A stretch of DNA of 64,000 nucleotides from Pseudomonas sp. BSw22131 (GTDB taxonomy: Bacteria > Pseudomonadota > Gammaproteobacteria > Pseudomonadales > Pseudomonadaceae). Location: positions 2,604,001 through 2,668,000 of the forward strand of contig NZ_CP113949.1 of the NCBI RefSeq assembly GCF_026810445.1, in the 5' to 3' direction. Every line of letters begins with the position of its first letter. The stretch's first letter is position 1. The notes under the pieces are model-generated. The model had not been told where the DNA came from, searched no databases, and saw only the letters and a list, made by a program, of their open reading frames with translations. A program made the position numbers and the translations under genes. Positions 16,331 to 24,607 of the stretch are shown here, piece after piece.

Positions 16331-18052
16331 ATGTCCAGCAAAACCGTTGCAGACCACCTCGCCCAAACCCTGCTTGCCGCAGGGGTATCGAAAATATGGG
16401 GGGTCAGTGGTGACAGCCTGAACGGCCTGACCGACAGCCTTGAACGTCTGGGCAAAATCAAGTGGATGCACACCCGCCACGAAGAGGTCGCCGCGTTCGC
16501 TGCCGGTGCAGAAGCTGCGACCTCTGGCAAGCTGGCGGTGTGCGCCGGGAGTTGCGGGCCGGGCAATCTGCACCTGATCAACGGCTTGTACGATTGCCAC
16601 CGCAGCGGTGTGCCCGTGCTGGCGATTGCCGCGCAAATCCCGTCGTCCGAGATCGGGCTGAACTACTTTCAGGAAACTCATCCCACCGAACTCTTCAAAG
16701 AGTGCAGCCATTTCGTTGAAGCCGTCAGCAGCGCCGAGCAGTTTCCCGGGGTGCTGGAACGGGCGATGCGGGCTGCCATCAGTCAGCGCGGCGTGGCGGT
16801 GATCGTCATCCCGGGCGACGTAGCGCTGAGCGCGGCGCCTGACGTCAAGGCCAAATGGGTCGATCACCAGCCCCCACTGGTCACGCCGACCGACGCCGAC
16901 CTGCAACGCATCGTTGATCTGCTGGACGGCTCCAAAGCCGTGACGATTCTGGCCGGCGCCGGGTGCGCGGATGCGCATGATCAGGTGGTGGCGCTGGCAG
17001 AGCGGCTCAGTGCGCCGGTAGTGCACGCGTTGCGCGGCAAGCAGTACATCGAGTACGCCAACCCCTTCGACGTTGGCATGACCGGGCTCATCGGCTTCAG
17101 CTCCGGCTATCACGCGATGATGGCCTGCGACACGCTGGTGATCCTCGGCAGCAGCTTCCCGTACCGCAATTTCTACCCGGAAAAAGCCAAGGTCATTCAG
17201 ATCGATATCGACCCCACGGCGATCGGTCGTCGCGTGCCGGTGACCCTCGGCGTGGCAGGCGGCATCGCCGAAACTCTCGACGAACTGTTGCCGCGTCTCA
17301 AGGCCCACACCGACCGCAAGTTCCTCGACAAGGCGCTGGATCACTACGCTAAATCCCGTGAAGAACTCGACGAACTGGCCACGCCATCGGGCCATGGCGA
17401 GCCGATTCACCCGCAGTACCTGACACGCCTGGTCGACGCCTACGCCGACCCGGACGCGATCTTCACTGTCGATGTCGGCACGCCGACCTTGTGGGCCGCG
17501 CGTTACCTGACCATGAACGGCAAGCGCTCGCTGTTGGGCTCGTTCAACCACGGTTCCATGGCCAACGCGATGCCACAGGCATTGGGTGCCAAGGCGGCAT
17601 TCCCGCAGCGGCAAGTGGTGGCGCTGTGCGGTGACGGCGGTTTGTCGATGCTGATGGGCGACCTTCTGTCGATCCGCCAGTTGAATCTGCCGATCAAGCT
17701 GGTGGTGTTCAACAACAGCTCGCTGGGTTTTGTGGCGATGGAAATGCAGGCGGGCGGTTACGTGCCCCACGACACCGATTTCAACTGCACCAATTTTGCC
17801 AACATCGCCATCGGCGCAGGGATTCTGGGGATTCGCGTGGAAGACTCGGCTGACCTGCCGAATGCCCTGAAAAAAGCCTTCGAGCATCCGGGGCCTGTGT
17901 TGGTTGACGTTGTGACCGCGAAACAGGAACTGGGCATGCCGCCGAAGATCAAACTGGCCCAGGCGAAGGGCTTCAGTCTGTTCATGCTCAAGGCCGTCAT
18001 GAACGGTAAAGCGGACATGGTCCTGGAGCTGGCGAAAACTAACCTGCGCTGA
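16331..18052 (+). CDS. poxB: Pyruvate:quinone oxidoreductase (pyruvate dehydrogenase, ubiquinone)
   Basis: The protein has 573 residues, against 572 in E. coli PoxB. The enzyme uses thiamine diphosphate and FAD to decarboxylate pyruvate to acetate and CO2 and reduces ubiquinone at the inner face of the membrane. Visible features are the N-terminal PYR domain with the catalytic glutamate in [13 protein letters not shown], the central FAD-binding domain, and the C-terminal PP domain with the ThDP motif [13 protein letters not shown]...NNSSLGF. The chosen ATG has AAGGA 10 nt upstream. It is a single gene with repeats on both sides. In enterics it is a stationary-phase enzyme; no regulatory site was identified here. 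Confidence 0.92.
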   Translation: MSSKTVADHLAQTLLAAGVSKIWGVSGDSLNGLTDSLERLGKIKWMHTRHEEVAAFAAGAEAATSGKLAVCAGSCGPGNLHLINGLYDCHRSGVPVLAIAAQIPSSEIGLNYFQETHPTELFKECSHFVEAVSSAEQFPGVLERAMRAAISQRGVAVIVIPGDVALSAAPDVKAKWVDHQPPLVTPTDADLQRIVDLLDGSKAVTILAGAGCADAHDQVVALAERLSAPVVHALRGKQYIEYANPFDVGMTGLIGFSSGYHAMMACDTLVILGSSFPYRNFYPEKAKVIQIDIDPTAIGRRVPVTLGVAGGIAETLDELLPRLKAHTDRKFLDKALDHYAKSREELDELATPSGHGEPIHPQYLTRLVDAYADPDAIFTVDVGTPTLWAARYLTMNGKRSLLGSFNHGSMANAMPQALGAKAAFPQRQVVALCGDGGLSMLMGDLLSIRQLNLPIKLVVFNNSSLGFVAMEMQAGGYVPHDTDFNCTNFANIAIGAGILGIRVEDSADLPNALKKAFEHPGPVLVDVVTAKQELGMPPKIKLAQAKGFSLFMLKAVMNGKADMVLELAKTNLR

Positions 18053-18057
18053 TCTCA

Positions 18058-18151
18058 TGTGGGACCGGCTTCAGCCGGGAAAGCGTCAGTTGGCACACCG
18101 CAAGAGCGAGGGTGTTCACGCAGGCTTCTTCCCGGCTAAAGCCAGGCCTGC
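18058..18151. repeat. REP pair (CCGGCTTCAGCCGGGAA type)
   Basis: TGTGGGACCGGCTTCAGCCG is mirrored by TTCCCGGCTAAAGCCAGGCC. It follows the poxB stop within a few bases. The rest of the 311-bp gap to the ferredoxin gene holds no gene. Confidence 0.75.
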
Positions 18152-18363
18152 CAATAAATTGCATGCATTCAAGCAGACGGCAATTTTTCCGGCTGCTGCG
18201 AGCCCGTTGACACTGTGAACTGTCTGTACACATTTAAGGCCTGGCAAGGTCCCTTTTTATGGCCTTCCATCGCGTAGTTCGCTGAACACCCCACATTCCT
18301 GAAATCTATTTAAAGCGCAACCGTCCGACCAAGTTAATGACCAACCCAAAATCCTGGACATCA

Positions 18364-18687
18364 CTAATAGAGCTGAGGAGATACACTGACGTTAAACAAG
18401 GCATGTCCGTCGTAGGTTTTAATGATGCAGTCACTTGTTGCGTACGCCACGCAAAGCACAACAAAACCAAGGGCGATTTGTTCCTCATCTAAAAAACTCT
18501 GATTGCTTTGATCTACAGTACCCTCTATCAGTCTGCCTATGCATGTTGAGCAAGCCCCTGCTCGGCAGTCGCTGGGGAGCACAATTCCCGCCAATTCCGC
18601 CGCATCGAGAATCTCAGTGTCATCGTCAACCTCCAGCGTCACGTCAGATTTTTCGGGGATCTTTAGCGTTACTTTATAGGTGCGCAT
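18364..18687 (-). CDS. Plant/cyanobacterial-type [2Fe-2S] ferredoxin
   Basis: The protein has 107 residues in a single ferredoxin fold. Cluster ligands are C41, C46, C49 and C79, the same spacing and even the same numbering as cyanobacterial PetF. The surrounding text (DDDTEILDAAE, CRAGACSTC, VDQSNQSFLDEEQI, LCVAYATSDCIIKT) is also of the photosynthetic type, unlike the adrenodoxin-type Fdx of the Isc system. It should be a soluble low-potential one-electron carrier; the partner is unknown. The ATG has GGAGAGG upstream; a longer reading adds a non-conserved leader. The tail after CIIKT is about 15 residues longer than needed. No reductase or oxygenase is nearby. The gene sits in an AT-rich pocket, which suggests horizontal transfer. 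Confidence 0.9.
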   Translation of the reverse strand: MRTYKVTLKIPEKSDVTLEVDDDTEILDAAELAGIVLPSDCRAGACSTCIGRLIEGTVDQSNQSFLDEEQIALGFVVLCVAYATSDCIIKTYDGHALFNVSVSPQLY

Positions 18688-19260
18688 GATTAGCCTCTCC
18701 AAAACAATGTCAGAAGGAAAGCACAAAGACGGAAGCACTTTGTCGACGTCACCACTTGCTCCCATTTAAGTCCTCACACAGACACAAGCTAGTTACTTAA
18801 AGTCTTGATGTCTACTGTCAGATCTGACAGGTGTATAAATACACATGTACTAAAAATACTCGCACAGCAGGCGTAAAGCCTACCTTCAGTTTAATTGTTT
18901 TGATGGCGAGTACGATGGTCGTGAGCGTTAGCCTCACTCACCTTTTGTATGTCAGGAAGCAATCTACTGATGCGGTGGTAGTTGGTGAAACGCTCGCCCG
19001 CTTGCCGCTTTAGAGCGAGATGATGGCAGCTCAGACACCGCAGATTACAGCTTGCCTCCCCCCATTTTCGCCCCCCAATCGTGCATTTACCTTCACCCTC
19101 GCACCACCCTGAATCACCAAAATCCCCCGCCTGAAATCTCTTGAAAAAAGCGTTGTAAGGCCTCGAAACACGATGTTATGTTGCTAACATTCTGCCGAAA
19201 AATGACCGCTGGATAACATTTTCTCGGTCCCGGCAACTCGGCATTACCAGCGGAATTCCC
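18688..19260. other. 573-bp AT-rich intergenic region
   Basis: The stretch between the ferredoxin and the RpiR gene is visibly poorer in GC than the window average up to about 19020. A 60-codon frame with a GTG start near 18831 encodes a possible single membrane helix but has no Shine-Dalgarno sequence and atypical codons, so I do not call it. The right end contains the promoter and a candidate operator of the RpiR gene. Confidence 0.5.
19173..19219 (+). promoter_or_regulatory. Candidate RpiR operator
   Basis: ATGTTA (19173-19178) and TAACAT (19185-19190) form a 6-6-6 inverted repeat. A further TAACAT half-site follows at 19214-19219, about 40 bp before the regulator start. The position suits autoregulation; the assignment is inference. 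Confidence 0.45.
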
Positions 19261-20112
19261 ATGGAAAAGCGTCCCTTCCTCGATGCACTTGAACAGCGGT
19301 TCAGCGACCTGACGCCCACCGGCAAGCGCATCGCTGGCTACCTGCTGGCAAATCCGCAGAAGCTGCCGTTCGAGACCGCCGACAGCATCGCTCAGCAAAC
19401 CGGGACCACTGGCATTTCGGTCGGGCGCTTCCTGCGTTCACTGGGCTATCGCAACATCGACGACGTCAAACAGAGCCTTCGCGGCGACAGTGCCAGCCCG
19501 TGGGTGATCACTGATCGGCTCGGCGCGTTTCGTGAAGAAAACACCCAGGGCGATGCATTGGAGCGCTCGATGAACCGCGAGCTGGAAGCCATCCAGCGGG
19601 TCTACGCCCTGGCCCGCAGCGAGACCTTCGCCCGCATCGTCGAGCGGCTGCACAGCGCCGACGCCGTGTTCATCGTCGGCATCCAGACCACCCGCGGCAT
19701 CCTCAACGCGTTTTTCAGTCACCTGGAGTACATCCGGCCCAAGGTGTATTACGTCGACGGCTTGTCCGGCACCTACGCCGAATCACTGAATTCCCAGTTC
19801 CAAAACCCCTACGCGGTGATCGCCGACTTCCGCACCTATTCCGCTGTCACGCGGACCTTCTGCGAAGTCGCCCATCAGCAGAATGTCGGGCTGGCGTTCA
19901 TTACCGACTTTCACTGCCCGTGGGCCCGTGATTACCCGAGCGATCTGCTGCAGCTCAATTCCGATGTGGGCCAGTTCTGGGATTCCCTGGCGCCGCTGAC
20001 GTGCCTGTTCAATCTGATGGTGTCGGCACTGGCCGACCGATACGGCGACCGCCTCGACCAAAGGCTGGCGAAGAACCGTGAGCTGCAGCAACTGTTCGGC
20101 CAGTTTGAATAA
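19261..20112 (+). CDS. MurR/RpiR-family transcriptional regulator
   Basis: The protein has 283 residues: an N-terminal HTH_6 domain (about residues 1-75, with TADSIAQQTGTTGISVGRFLRSLGY as recognition region) and a C-terminal SIS domain (about 120-260) that normally binds a phosphosugar or related ligand. E. coli MurR of the same family controls use of MurNAc, a cell-wall sugar. Here the gene precedes a D-Ala-D-Ala dipeptidase and a peptide ABC transporter, so a cell-wall-derived signal is plausible. It probably controls the locus from the start of the unit. The actual ligand is unknown. Confidence 0.88.
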   Translation: MEKRPFLDALEQRFSDLTPTGKRIAGYLLANPQKLPFETADSIAQQTGTTGISVGRFLRSLGYRNIDDVKQSLRGDSASPWVITDRLGAFREENTQGDALERSMNRELEAIQRVYALARSETFARIVERLHSADAVFIVGIQTTRGILNAFFSHLEYIRPKVYYVDGLSGTYAESLNSQFQNPYAVIADFRTYSAVTRTFCEVAHQQNVGLAFITDFHCPWARDYPSDLLQLNSDVGQFWDSLAPLTCLFNLMVSALADRYGDRLDQRLAKNRELQQLFGQFE

Positions 20113-20117
20113 ACCGG

Positions 20118-20177
20118 GCTTCCCGGCTGAAGCCGGCTTCACAAGGGCAACAGCTTCCCGGCTGAAGCCGGTCCTAC
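20118..20177. repeat. Tandem direct repeat of a REP unit
   Basis: GCTTCCCGGCTGAAGCCGG occurs twice in the same orientation (20118 and 20152), each copy itself a hairpin. The two copies fill the gap between the RpiR gene and the dipeptidase gene, where they could weaken transcriptional or mRNA coupling. Confidence 0.75.
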
Positions 20178-20200
20178 ACGCTGATCTGGAGTGTCGTTAC

Positions 20201-20755
20201 GTGAATAGCCCCCTCGTCGAAGTCGATGCCCACGCGATGCAGGTCGAGATCAACCTGATCTACGCCGGCGTCGACAACCTCGCCGGCAAGCAGATTTACC
20301 AGGACCCGCGCTGCCTGCTGCACCGCGACGCCGAGCGCTGTCTGCGCAAGGCCAGCACCCTGGCGCGACAGGCCGGACTGCGGCTGCGCCTCTTCGACGC
20401 CTATCGCCCGCCCTACGCGCAATTTCTGCTGTGGGAAGCGCTGCCCAATCCCGAATACGTGCGTGACCCGAGCCTGGGTTCACACCACAGCCGAGGCGTG
20501 GCGGTGGATCTGACCCTGATCGACGCCGACGGCCAGACGCTGGACATGGGCACCGGCTTTGATGACATGCGCGAGCAATCCCATCAGTTCTACGCCGACC
20601 TGCCGCCTCAGGTGCAGCGCAATCGCCTGCTGCTGCTGGGCATCATGCTCAGCGCCGGATTTACCTACATGGACAGTGAGTGGTGGCACTACGAGTTGCC
20701 CAACGCGCAGGACTATCCGTTGATCGACGACACCTCGATCAAACAAGCGCACTGA
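20201..20755 (+). CDS. ddpX: D-alanyl-D-alanine dipeptidase (VanX/DdpX type)
   Basis: The protein has 184 residues of the M15D zinc peptidase family. It hydrolyses the dipeptide D-Ala-D-Ala to D-alanine. The zinc motif SxHxxGxAxD is present as SHHSRGVAVD, and the catalytic-base plus third-ligand motif is EWWHYE; the substrate-binding arginine lies in FDAYRPP. There is no signal peptide, so it acts in the cytoplasm like E. coli DdpX. I chose a GTG start with GGAG 9 nt upstream; longer frames run into the REP repeats. It is followed by five ABC transporter genes in the order of the E. coli ddp operon, so import and hydrolysis are linked. VanX-type resistance is unlikely, since no vanH/vanA is present. 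Confidence 0.9.
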   Translation: MNSPLVEVDAHAMQVEINLIYAGVDNLAGKQIYQDPRCLLHRDAERCLRKASTLARQAGLRLRLFDAYRPPYAQFLLWEALPNPEYVRDPSLGSHHSRGVAVDLTLIDADGQTLDMGTGFDDMREQSHQFYADLPPQVQRNRLLLLGIMLSAGFTYMDSEWWHYELPNAQDYPLIDDTSIKQAH

Positions 20756-20966
20756 GCACATTTGTCAGCACAAGCAGCACCGATAGACCCGTGACACCTG
20801 ACCGGGACGCACATGAATCCCGGCGTGAATCTGGCGATTGGCGACAGGCACAGCCTGAGCCAACGCCGTGTCGGACGCCTTCAAAGCGTCTGAGTTTTGA
20901 CTGCCCGGTATAGCGCCAACAATAAACCTGACGAACTTCCACACTTCGAACGATCAAGGAACCGGC

Positions 20967-22511
20967 ATGAAATCATTCATTACCCCACACAAGCTGGCGA
21001 TGGCAGTCCTCTGCACCGCCATGGGCCTTGGTGCCTGGCAGACCGCGAGCGCCGCATCGCCGCCCGACACCTTGATGATCGGCAAACCGTCCGACCCGCA
21101 GACCCTCGACCCGGCCGTGACCATCGACAACAATGACTGGGCCGTGACCTATCCTTCCTATCAGCGCCTCGTCACCTACAAAGTCGGCAGCACCGAAGTG
21201 ATGGGCGAGCTGGCGAGCGGCTGGACCACATCGCCCGACAGCCTGGTCTGGGAATTCAAGCTCAAGCCGGGTAACCAGTTCGATGACGGCGCCGAGGTCA
21301 ACGCCGAGGCGGTGAAGTTCTCGTTTGATCGCGTAATGAAGCTCAAGCAAGGGCCGTCCGGCGCGTTCCCGGATGACATGGCGGTGTCGGTGGTTGACCC
21401 GATGACCGTGCGCTTCACCCTGAAAACCCCTTACGCACCATTCCTCTCGACCCTGGCCCACAACGGCGCGGCCATCGTCAACCCGGATGTCGCGAAAAAA
21501 CCCGAAGGCGCCGACGCATACCTGTCGATCCACACCGCAGGTTCCGGGGCATTCAAGCTGGTCAGCTGGCAGAAGGGCCAGACCCTGACCATGGAACAGA
21601 ATCCTCACTACGCGGGCACCAAACCGGCGCTGAAAAAGGTCGTGATCAAGATCATCGGCGAAGCCTCGGTGCGTCGCTTGCAACTGGAGCACGGTGACCT
21701 CGACATCATCGAAGACATGCCCGAAGACCAGCTTGAAGCACTGAGCAAAAAGCCCGGCATCGTCGTGGGTGATTACCCGTCGCTGCGCGTCACGCTGCTG
21801 TACCTGAACAACAAGAAAGCGCCGATGAGCGACCCCAACGCGCGGCGGGCCATCGTCGAAGCTCTGGATTACAACGGCATCATCAACGGTATTCTCAAAG
21901 GCAAGGCCAAGCCCATGAACGGGCCTATCCCGCAGGGCATGTGGGCCTACGACGACAAGCTCCCGGTGCCAAAACAGGACGAAGCCAAAGCCAAGGCTGA
22001 TTTCGCCAAAGTCACGCCTAAGGTCGCCAACCTTAACTTCATGTATTCGGACAAAGACCCGAACTGGGAACCGATCGGCCTGACCCTGCAAGCCAACCTG
22101 CAAGCGGTAGGCGTGAACCTGAAGATGGAAAAGCTGGCCAATGCCACCATGCGTGAGCGGCTGGGCAGCGGTGATTTCGACGTGGCCATCGGTTCATGGA
22201 GCCCTGACTTTGCCGACCCGTACATGTTCATGAACTTCTGGTTCGACTCCAAGCTGCAAGGCCTGCCGGGCAATCGCTCGTTCTACAACAACCCGCAAGT
22301 CGACAAGCTGGTGCGTGATGCAGCGGCCAACAACGACATCGCCCAACGCACCGAGATGTACCAGAAGGCGCAGAAAATCGTGATCAACGACAGCGCTTAC
22401 GCGTACCTCTATCAGAAGGCCTACACCTTACCGATGAGCAGCAAGGTAAAGGGCTACGTATTCAATCCGATGCTGGAACAAGTGTTCAACGTCGACACGA
22501 TCACCAAATAG
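20967..22511 (+). CDS. Peptide ABC transporter, substrate-binding protein (DppA/DdpA-like)
   Basis: The protein has 514 residues of the SBP_bac_5 family, with a signal peptide (cleavage near ASA-ASP) for the periplasm. It starts the typical fold with DTLMIGKPSDPQTLDPA and contains the VWEFKLKPGNQFDDG motif of the family. It delivers a small peptide to the permease encoded downstream. The location after ddpX suggests D-Ala-D-Ala or a muropeptide-derived dipeptide. Upstream AAGGA fits the start. A 211-bp gap after ddpX leaves room for a second promoter. Specificity is inference from context. Confidence 0.9.
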   Translation: MKSFITPHKLAMAVLCTAMGLGAWQTASAASPPDTLMIGKPSDPQTLDPAVTIDNNDWAVTYPSYQRLVTYKVGSTEVMGELASGWTTSPDSLVWEFKLKPGNQFDDGAEVNAEAVKFSFDRVMKLKQGPSGAFPDDMAVSVVDPMTVRFTLKTPYAPFLSTLAHNGAAIVNPDVAKKPEGADAYLSIHTAGSGAFKLVSWQKGQTLTMEQNPHYAGTKPALKKVVIKIIGEASVRRLQLEHGDLDIIEDMPEDQLEALSKKPGIVVGDYPSLRVTLLYLNNKKAPMSDPNARRAIVEALDYNGIINGILKGKAKPMNGPIPQGMWAYDDKLPVPKQDEAKAKADFAKVTPKVANLNFMYSDKDPNWEPIGLTLQANLQAVGVNLKMEKLANATMRERLGSGDFDVAIGSWSPDFADPYMFMNFWFDSKLQGLPGNRSFYNNPQVDKLVRDAAANNDIAQRTEMYQKAQKIVINDSAYAYLYQKAYTLPMSSKVKGYVFNPMLEQVFNVDTITK

Positions 22512-22532
22512 CGATTGCTTCAACGGTCTTCC

Positions 22533-22620
22533 TATAGGAGCGAATTCATTCGCGAGAAACGGTCAGGCGATAGAGATTCATCGACTGTACCGCCAGCTCG
22601 CGAATGAATTCGCTCCTACA
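22533..22620. repeat. REP pair (GGAGCGAATTCATTCGCGA type)
   Basis: TATAGGAGCGAATTCATTCG and its inverted copy CGAATGAATTCGCTCCTACA are almost perfect and lie 42 bp apart. The element separates the gene for the abundant binding protein from the permease genes, the classic place for a REP that stabilises the upstream mRNA. Confidence 0.88.
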
Positions 22621-22689
22621 GAGGGTCGTCGCAAGCCGCGTTCGAGGCAGGTTTTCCCCTGCCGCTTCACTGCGTGACCGAGGTGCCTG

Positions 22690-23706
22690 ATGGCCTTCCT
22701 GACTACTGTGCGTAAACGCGTATCCGGCCTGTTGCTGGTGGTGTTTGGCGTTTCGCTGATTACTTTTTCGATTTCGCACCTGATCCCGGGCGACCCTGCG
22801 CGCTTGATCGCCGGCGACCGGGCCACGGACGAGATCGTGCAGCATATCCGCCACCAATTGGGGCTGGATTTGCCGCTGTATCAACAATACGGGCGCTACA
22901 TGCTCGACCTGTTCCATGGCGATCTCGGTACTTCGATTCGTACCAGCCGACCGGTACTCGAAGACCTGCAAGCGTTCTTTCCGGCAAAGCTGGAACTGGC
23001 GCTGGCTGCATTGCTGCTGTCGATTCTGGTGGGCGTGCCGCTTGGGGTGCTGTCGGCGGTTTACCACAACCGCTTTATTGACCAGGTCGCGCGCACGCTG
23101 GCGGTAACCGGTATTTCAACGCCCGCGTTCTGGCTTGGGCTGGGTTTGATCGTGCTGTTTTACGGCCACCTGAACTGGCTGCCCGGCAGCGGGCGTCTGG
23201 ATGAAGGCCTGGACCCGCCGCGCACGGTCACTGGTTTTTACCTGATCGACGCGCTGCTGATGGGCGACATGGCGCTGTTTTCCAATGCCCTGCAGCACCT
23301 GGTTCTGCCGGCGATCACACTGGGTTTCGTCAATCTGGGCGTGGTGGCGCGGCAGATTCGCTCGGCGATGCTCGACCAACTGGGTGAGGACTACATCCGC
23401 ACCGCACGGGCTTACGGCTTGTCGAAATGGGCAGTGATTCTACGTCACGCCTTGCCCAATGCGCTGATCCCGTCGGTGACGGTACTGGGCCTCACGCTCG
23501 GCGACCTGCTTTACGGCGCTGTGCTGACCGAAACAGTGTTTGCCTGGCCGGGGATGGGCGCCTATGTGGTCAAGTCGATCCAGTCGCTGGACTTCCCTGC
23601 CGTGATGGGCTTCGCGATTCTGGTGTCATTCATTTATGTGCTGCTCAACATGGCCATCGATCTGCTGTACCGCCTGATCGACCCGCGCATCCGCGAGGTG
23701 AATTGA
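22690..23706 (+). CDS. Peptide ABC transporter permease (DppB/DdpB-like)
   Basis: This is a six-helix inner-membrane permease of 338 residues. It has the N-terminal VFGVSLITFSISHLIPGDPA segment typical of the DppB branch and the EAA-type loop (DYIRTARAYGLSKWAVILRHALPNALIP), which contacts the ATPases. It forms the translocation pore with the next gene product. GAGG lies upstream of the ATG. The stop is one base before the next start, so the two are translationally coupled. Confidence 0.92.
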   Translation: MAFLTTVRKRVSGLLLVVFGVSLITFSISHLIPGDPARLIAGDRATDEIVQHIRHQLGLDLPLYQQYGRYMLDLFHGDLGTSIRTSRPVLEDLQAFFPAKLELALAALLLSILVGVPLGVLSAVYHNRFIDQVARTLAVTGISTPAFWLGLGLIVLFYGHLNWLPGSGRLDEGLDPPRTVTGFYLIDALLMGDMALFSNALQHLVLPAITLGFVNLGVVARQIRSAMLDQLGEDYIRTARAYGLSKWAVILRHALPNALIPSVTVLGLTLGDLLYGAVLTETVFAWPGMGAYVVKSIQSLDFPAVMGFAILVSFIYVLLNMAIDLLYRLIDPRIREVN

Positions 23707-23707
23707 G

Positions 23708-24607
23708 ATGTCTACACCTATTACCGCCCCCATTGTCGCGCCGCTGCCAAAAGCAACTCGCTGGCAGGACAAGTTTGCATACCTGGCATATCAGGTCCGG
23801 CGCAGCCCGCTGACCATGGCCGGTTTGCTGATCACCTTGATGGTGTTGCTGTGCATGATGTTCGCGCCGTGGCTGGCCACGCATAACCCTAATGCGCTGG
23901 ACCTTGCGCATCGACTGGCTGCGCCCTCGTCCAGCCACTGGTTCGGCACCGATGAAGTGGGCCGAGACCTGTTCAGCCGCGTGCTGTACGGCAGCCAGCA
24001 ATCCGTGGGCGTTGGCCTGTTCGTGGCGTTTGCCTCCTGCTTTGTCGGCGGCCTGCTGGGCTGCATGTCCGGAATTATCGGCGGGCGCTTCGACGGCCTG
24101 ATGATGCGTCTGATGGACATCATGCTGTCGGTGCCGTCGCTGGTGCTGATCATGGCACTGGCCGCAGCCCTCGGCCCGAGCCTGTTCAACGCCATGCTGG
24201 CGATCACGCTGGTGCGGGTTCCGTTCTATGTGCGGCTGGCCCGGGGTCAGGCCTTGAGCATCCGCCAGATGGGCTACGTCAAAGCTGCGGAAACCTTCGG
24301 CGCCGGGCGCTGGCACATGGTGCTCTGGCACGTGGCGCGCAATGCGATGCCGCCCTTGTTGGTGCAGTTAAGCCTGGACATCGGCAGCGCGATTCTCATG
24401 GCCTCGGCGCTGGGCTTCATCGGCCTGGGCGCGCAACAGCCCACGGCGGAGTGGGGCTCGATGGTCGCCACCGGGCGCAATTACATCCTCGATCAATGGT
24501 GGTACTCGACCTTTCCGGGGCTGGCGATTCTGATCACCGCCACCGGGTTCAATCTGCTGGGCGATGGCGTTCGTGACCTGCTCGACCCACGGCAACAGGG
24601 GAAATGA
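23708..24607 (+). CDS. Peptide ABC transporter permease (DppC/DdpC-like)
   Basis: The protein has 299 residues with a short N-terminal cytoplasmic segment, a first helix, the OppC-type motif HWFGTDEVGRDLFSRVLYG, and the EAA loop (GYVKAAETFGAGRWHMVLWHVARNAMPP) in the C-terminal half. It is the second pore subunit. It begins directly after dppB-like and overlaps the following ATPase gene by 4 bp (ATGA), so all three are made together. Confidence 0.92.
   Translation: MSTPITAPIVAPLPKATRWQDKFAYLAYQVRRSPLTMAGLLITLMVLLCMMFAPWLATHNPNALDLAHRLAAPSSSHWFGTDEVGRDLFSRVLYGSQQSVGVGLFVAFASCFVGGLLGCMSGIIGGRFDGLMMRLMDIMLSVPSLVLIMALAAALGPSLFNAMLAITLVRVPFYVRLARGQALSIRQMGYVKAAETFGAGRWHMVLWHVARNAMPPLLVQLSLDIGSAILMASALGFIGLGAQQPTAEWGSMVATGRNYILDQWWYSTFPGLAILITATGFNLLGDGVRDLLDPRQQGK

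Noticed and set aside
16274..18058. 594-codon open frame antisense to poxB
   Set aside because: Its His/Arg/Gln-rich translation has no domain, and PoxB on the plus strand is unmistakable.
18831..19013. 60-codon frame with a possible membrane helix in the AT-rich gap
   Set aside because: GTG start without ribosome site, mixed codons, no homologue recognised.
20201..20755. Vancomycin-resistance-type vanX
   Set aside because: No vanH, vanA or vanRS genes are present, and the ABC transporter context fits dipeptide use, not resistance.
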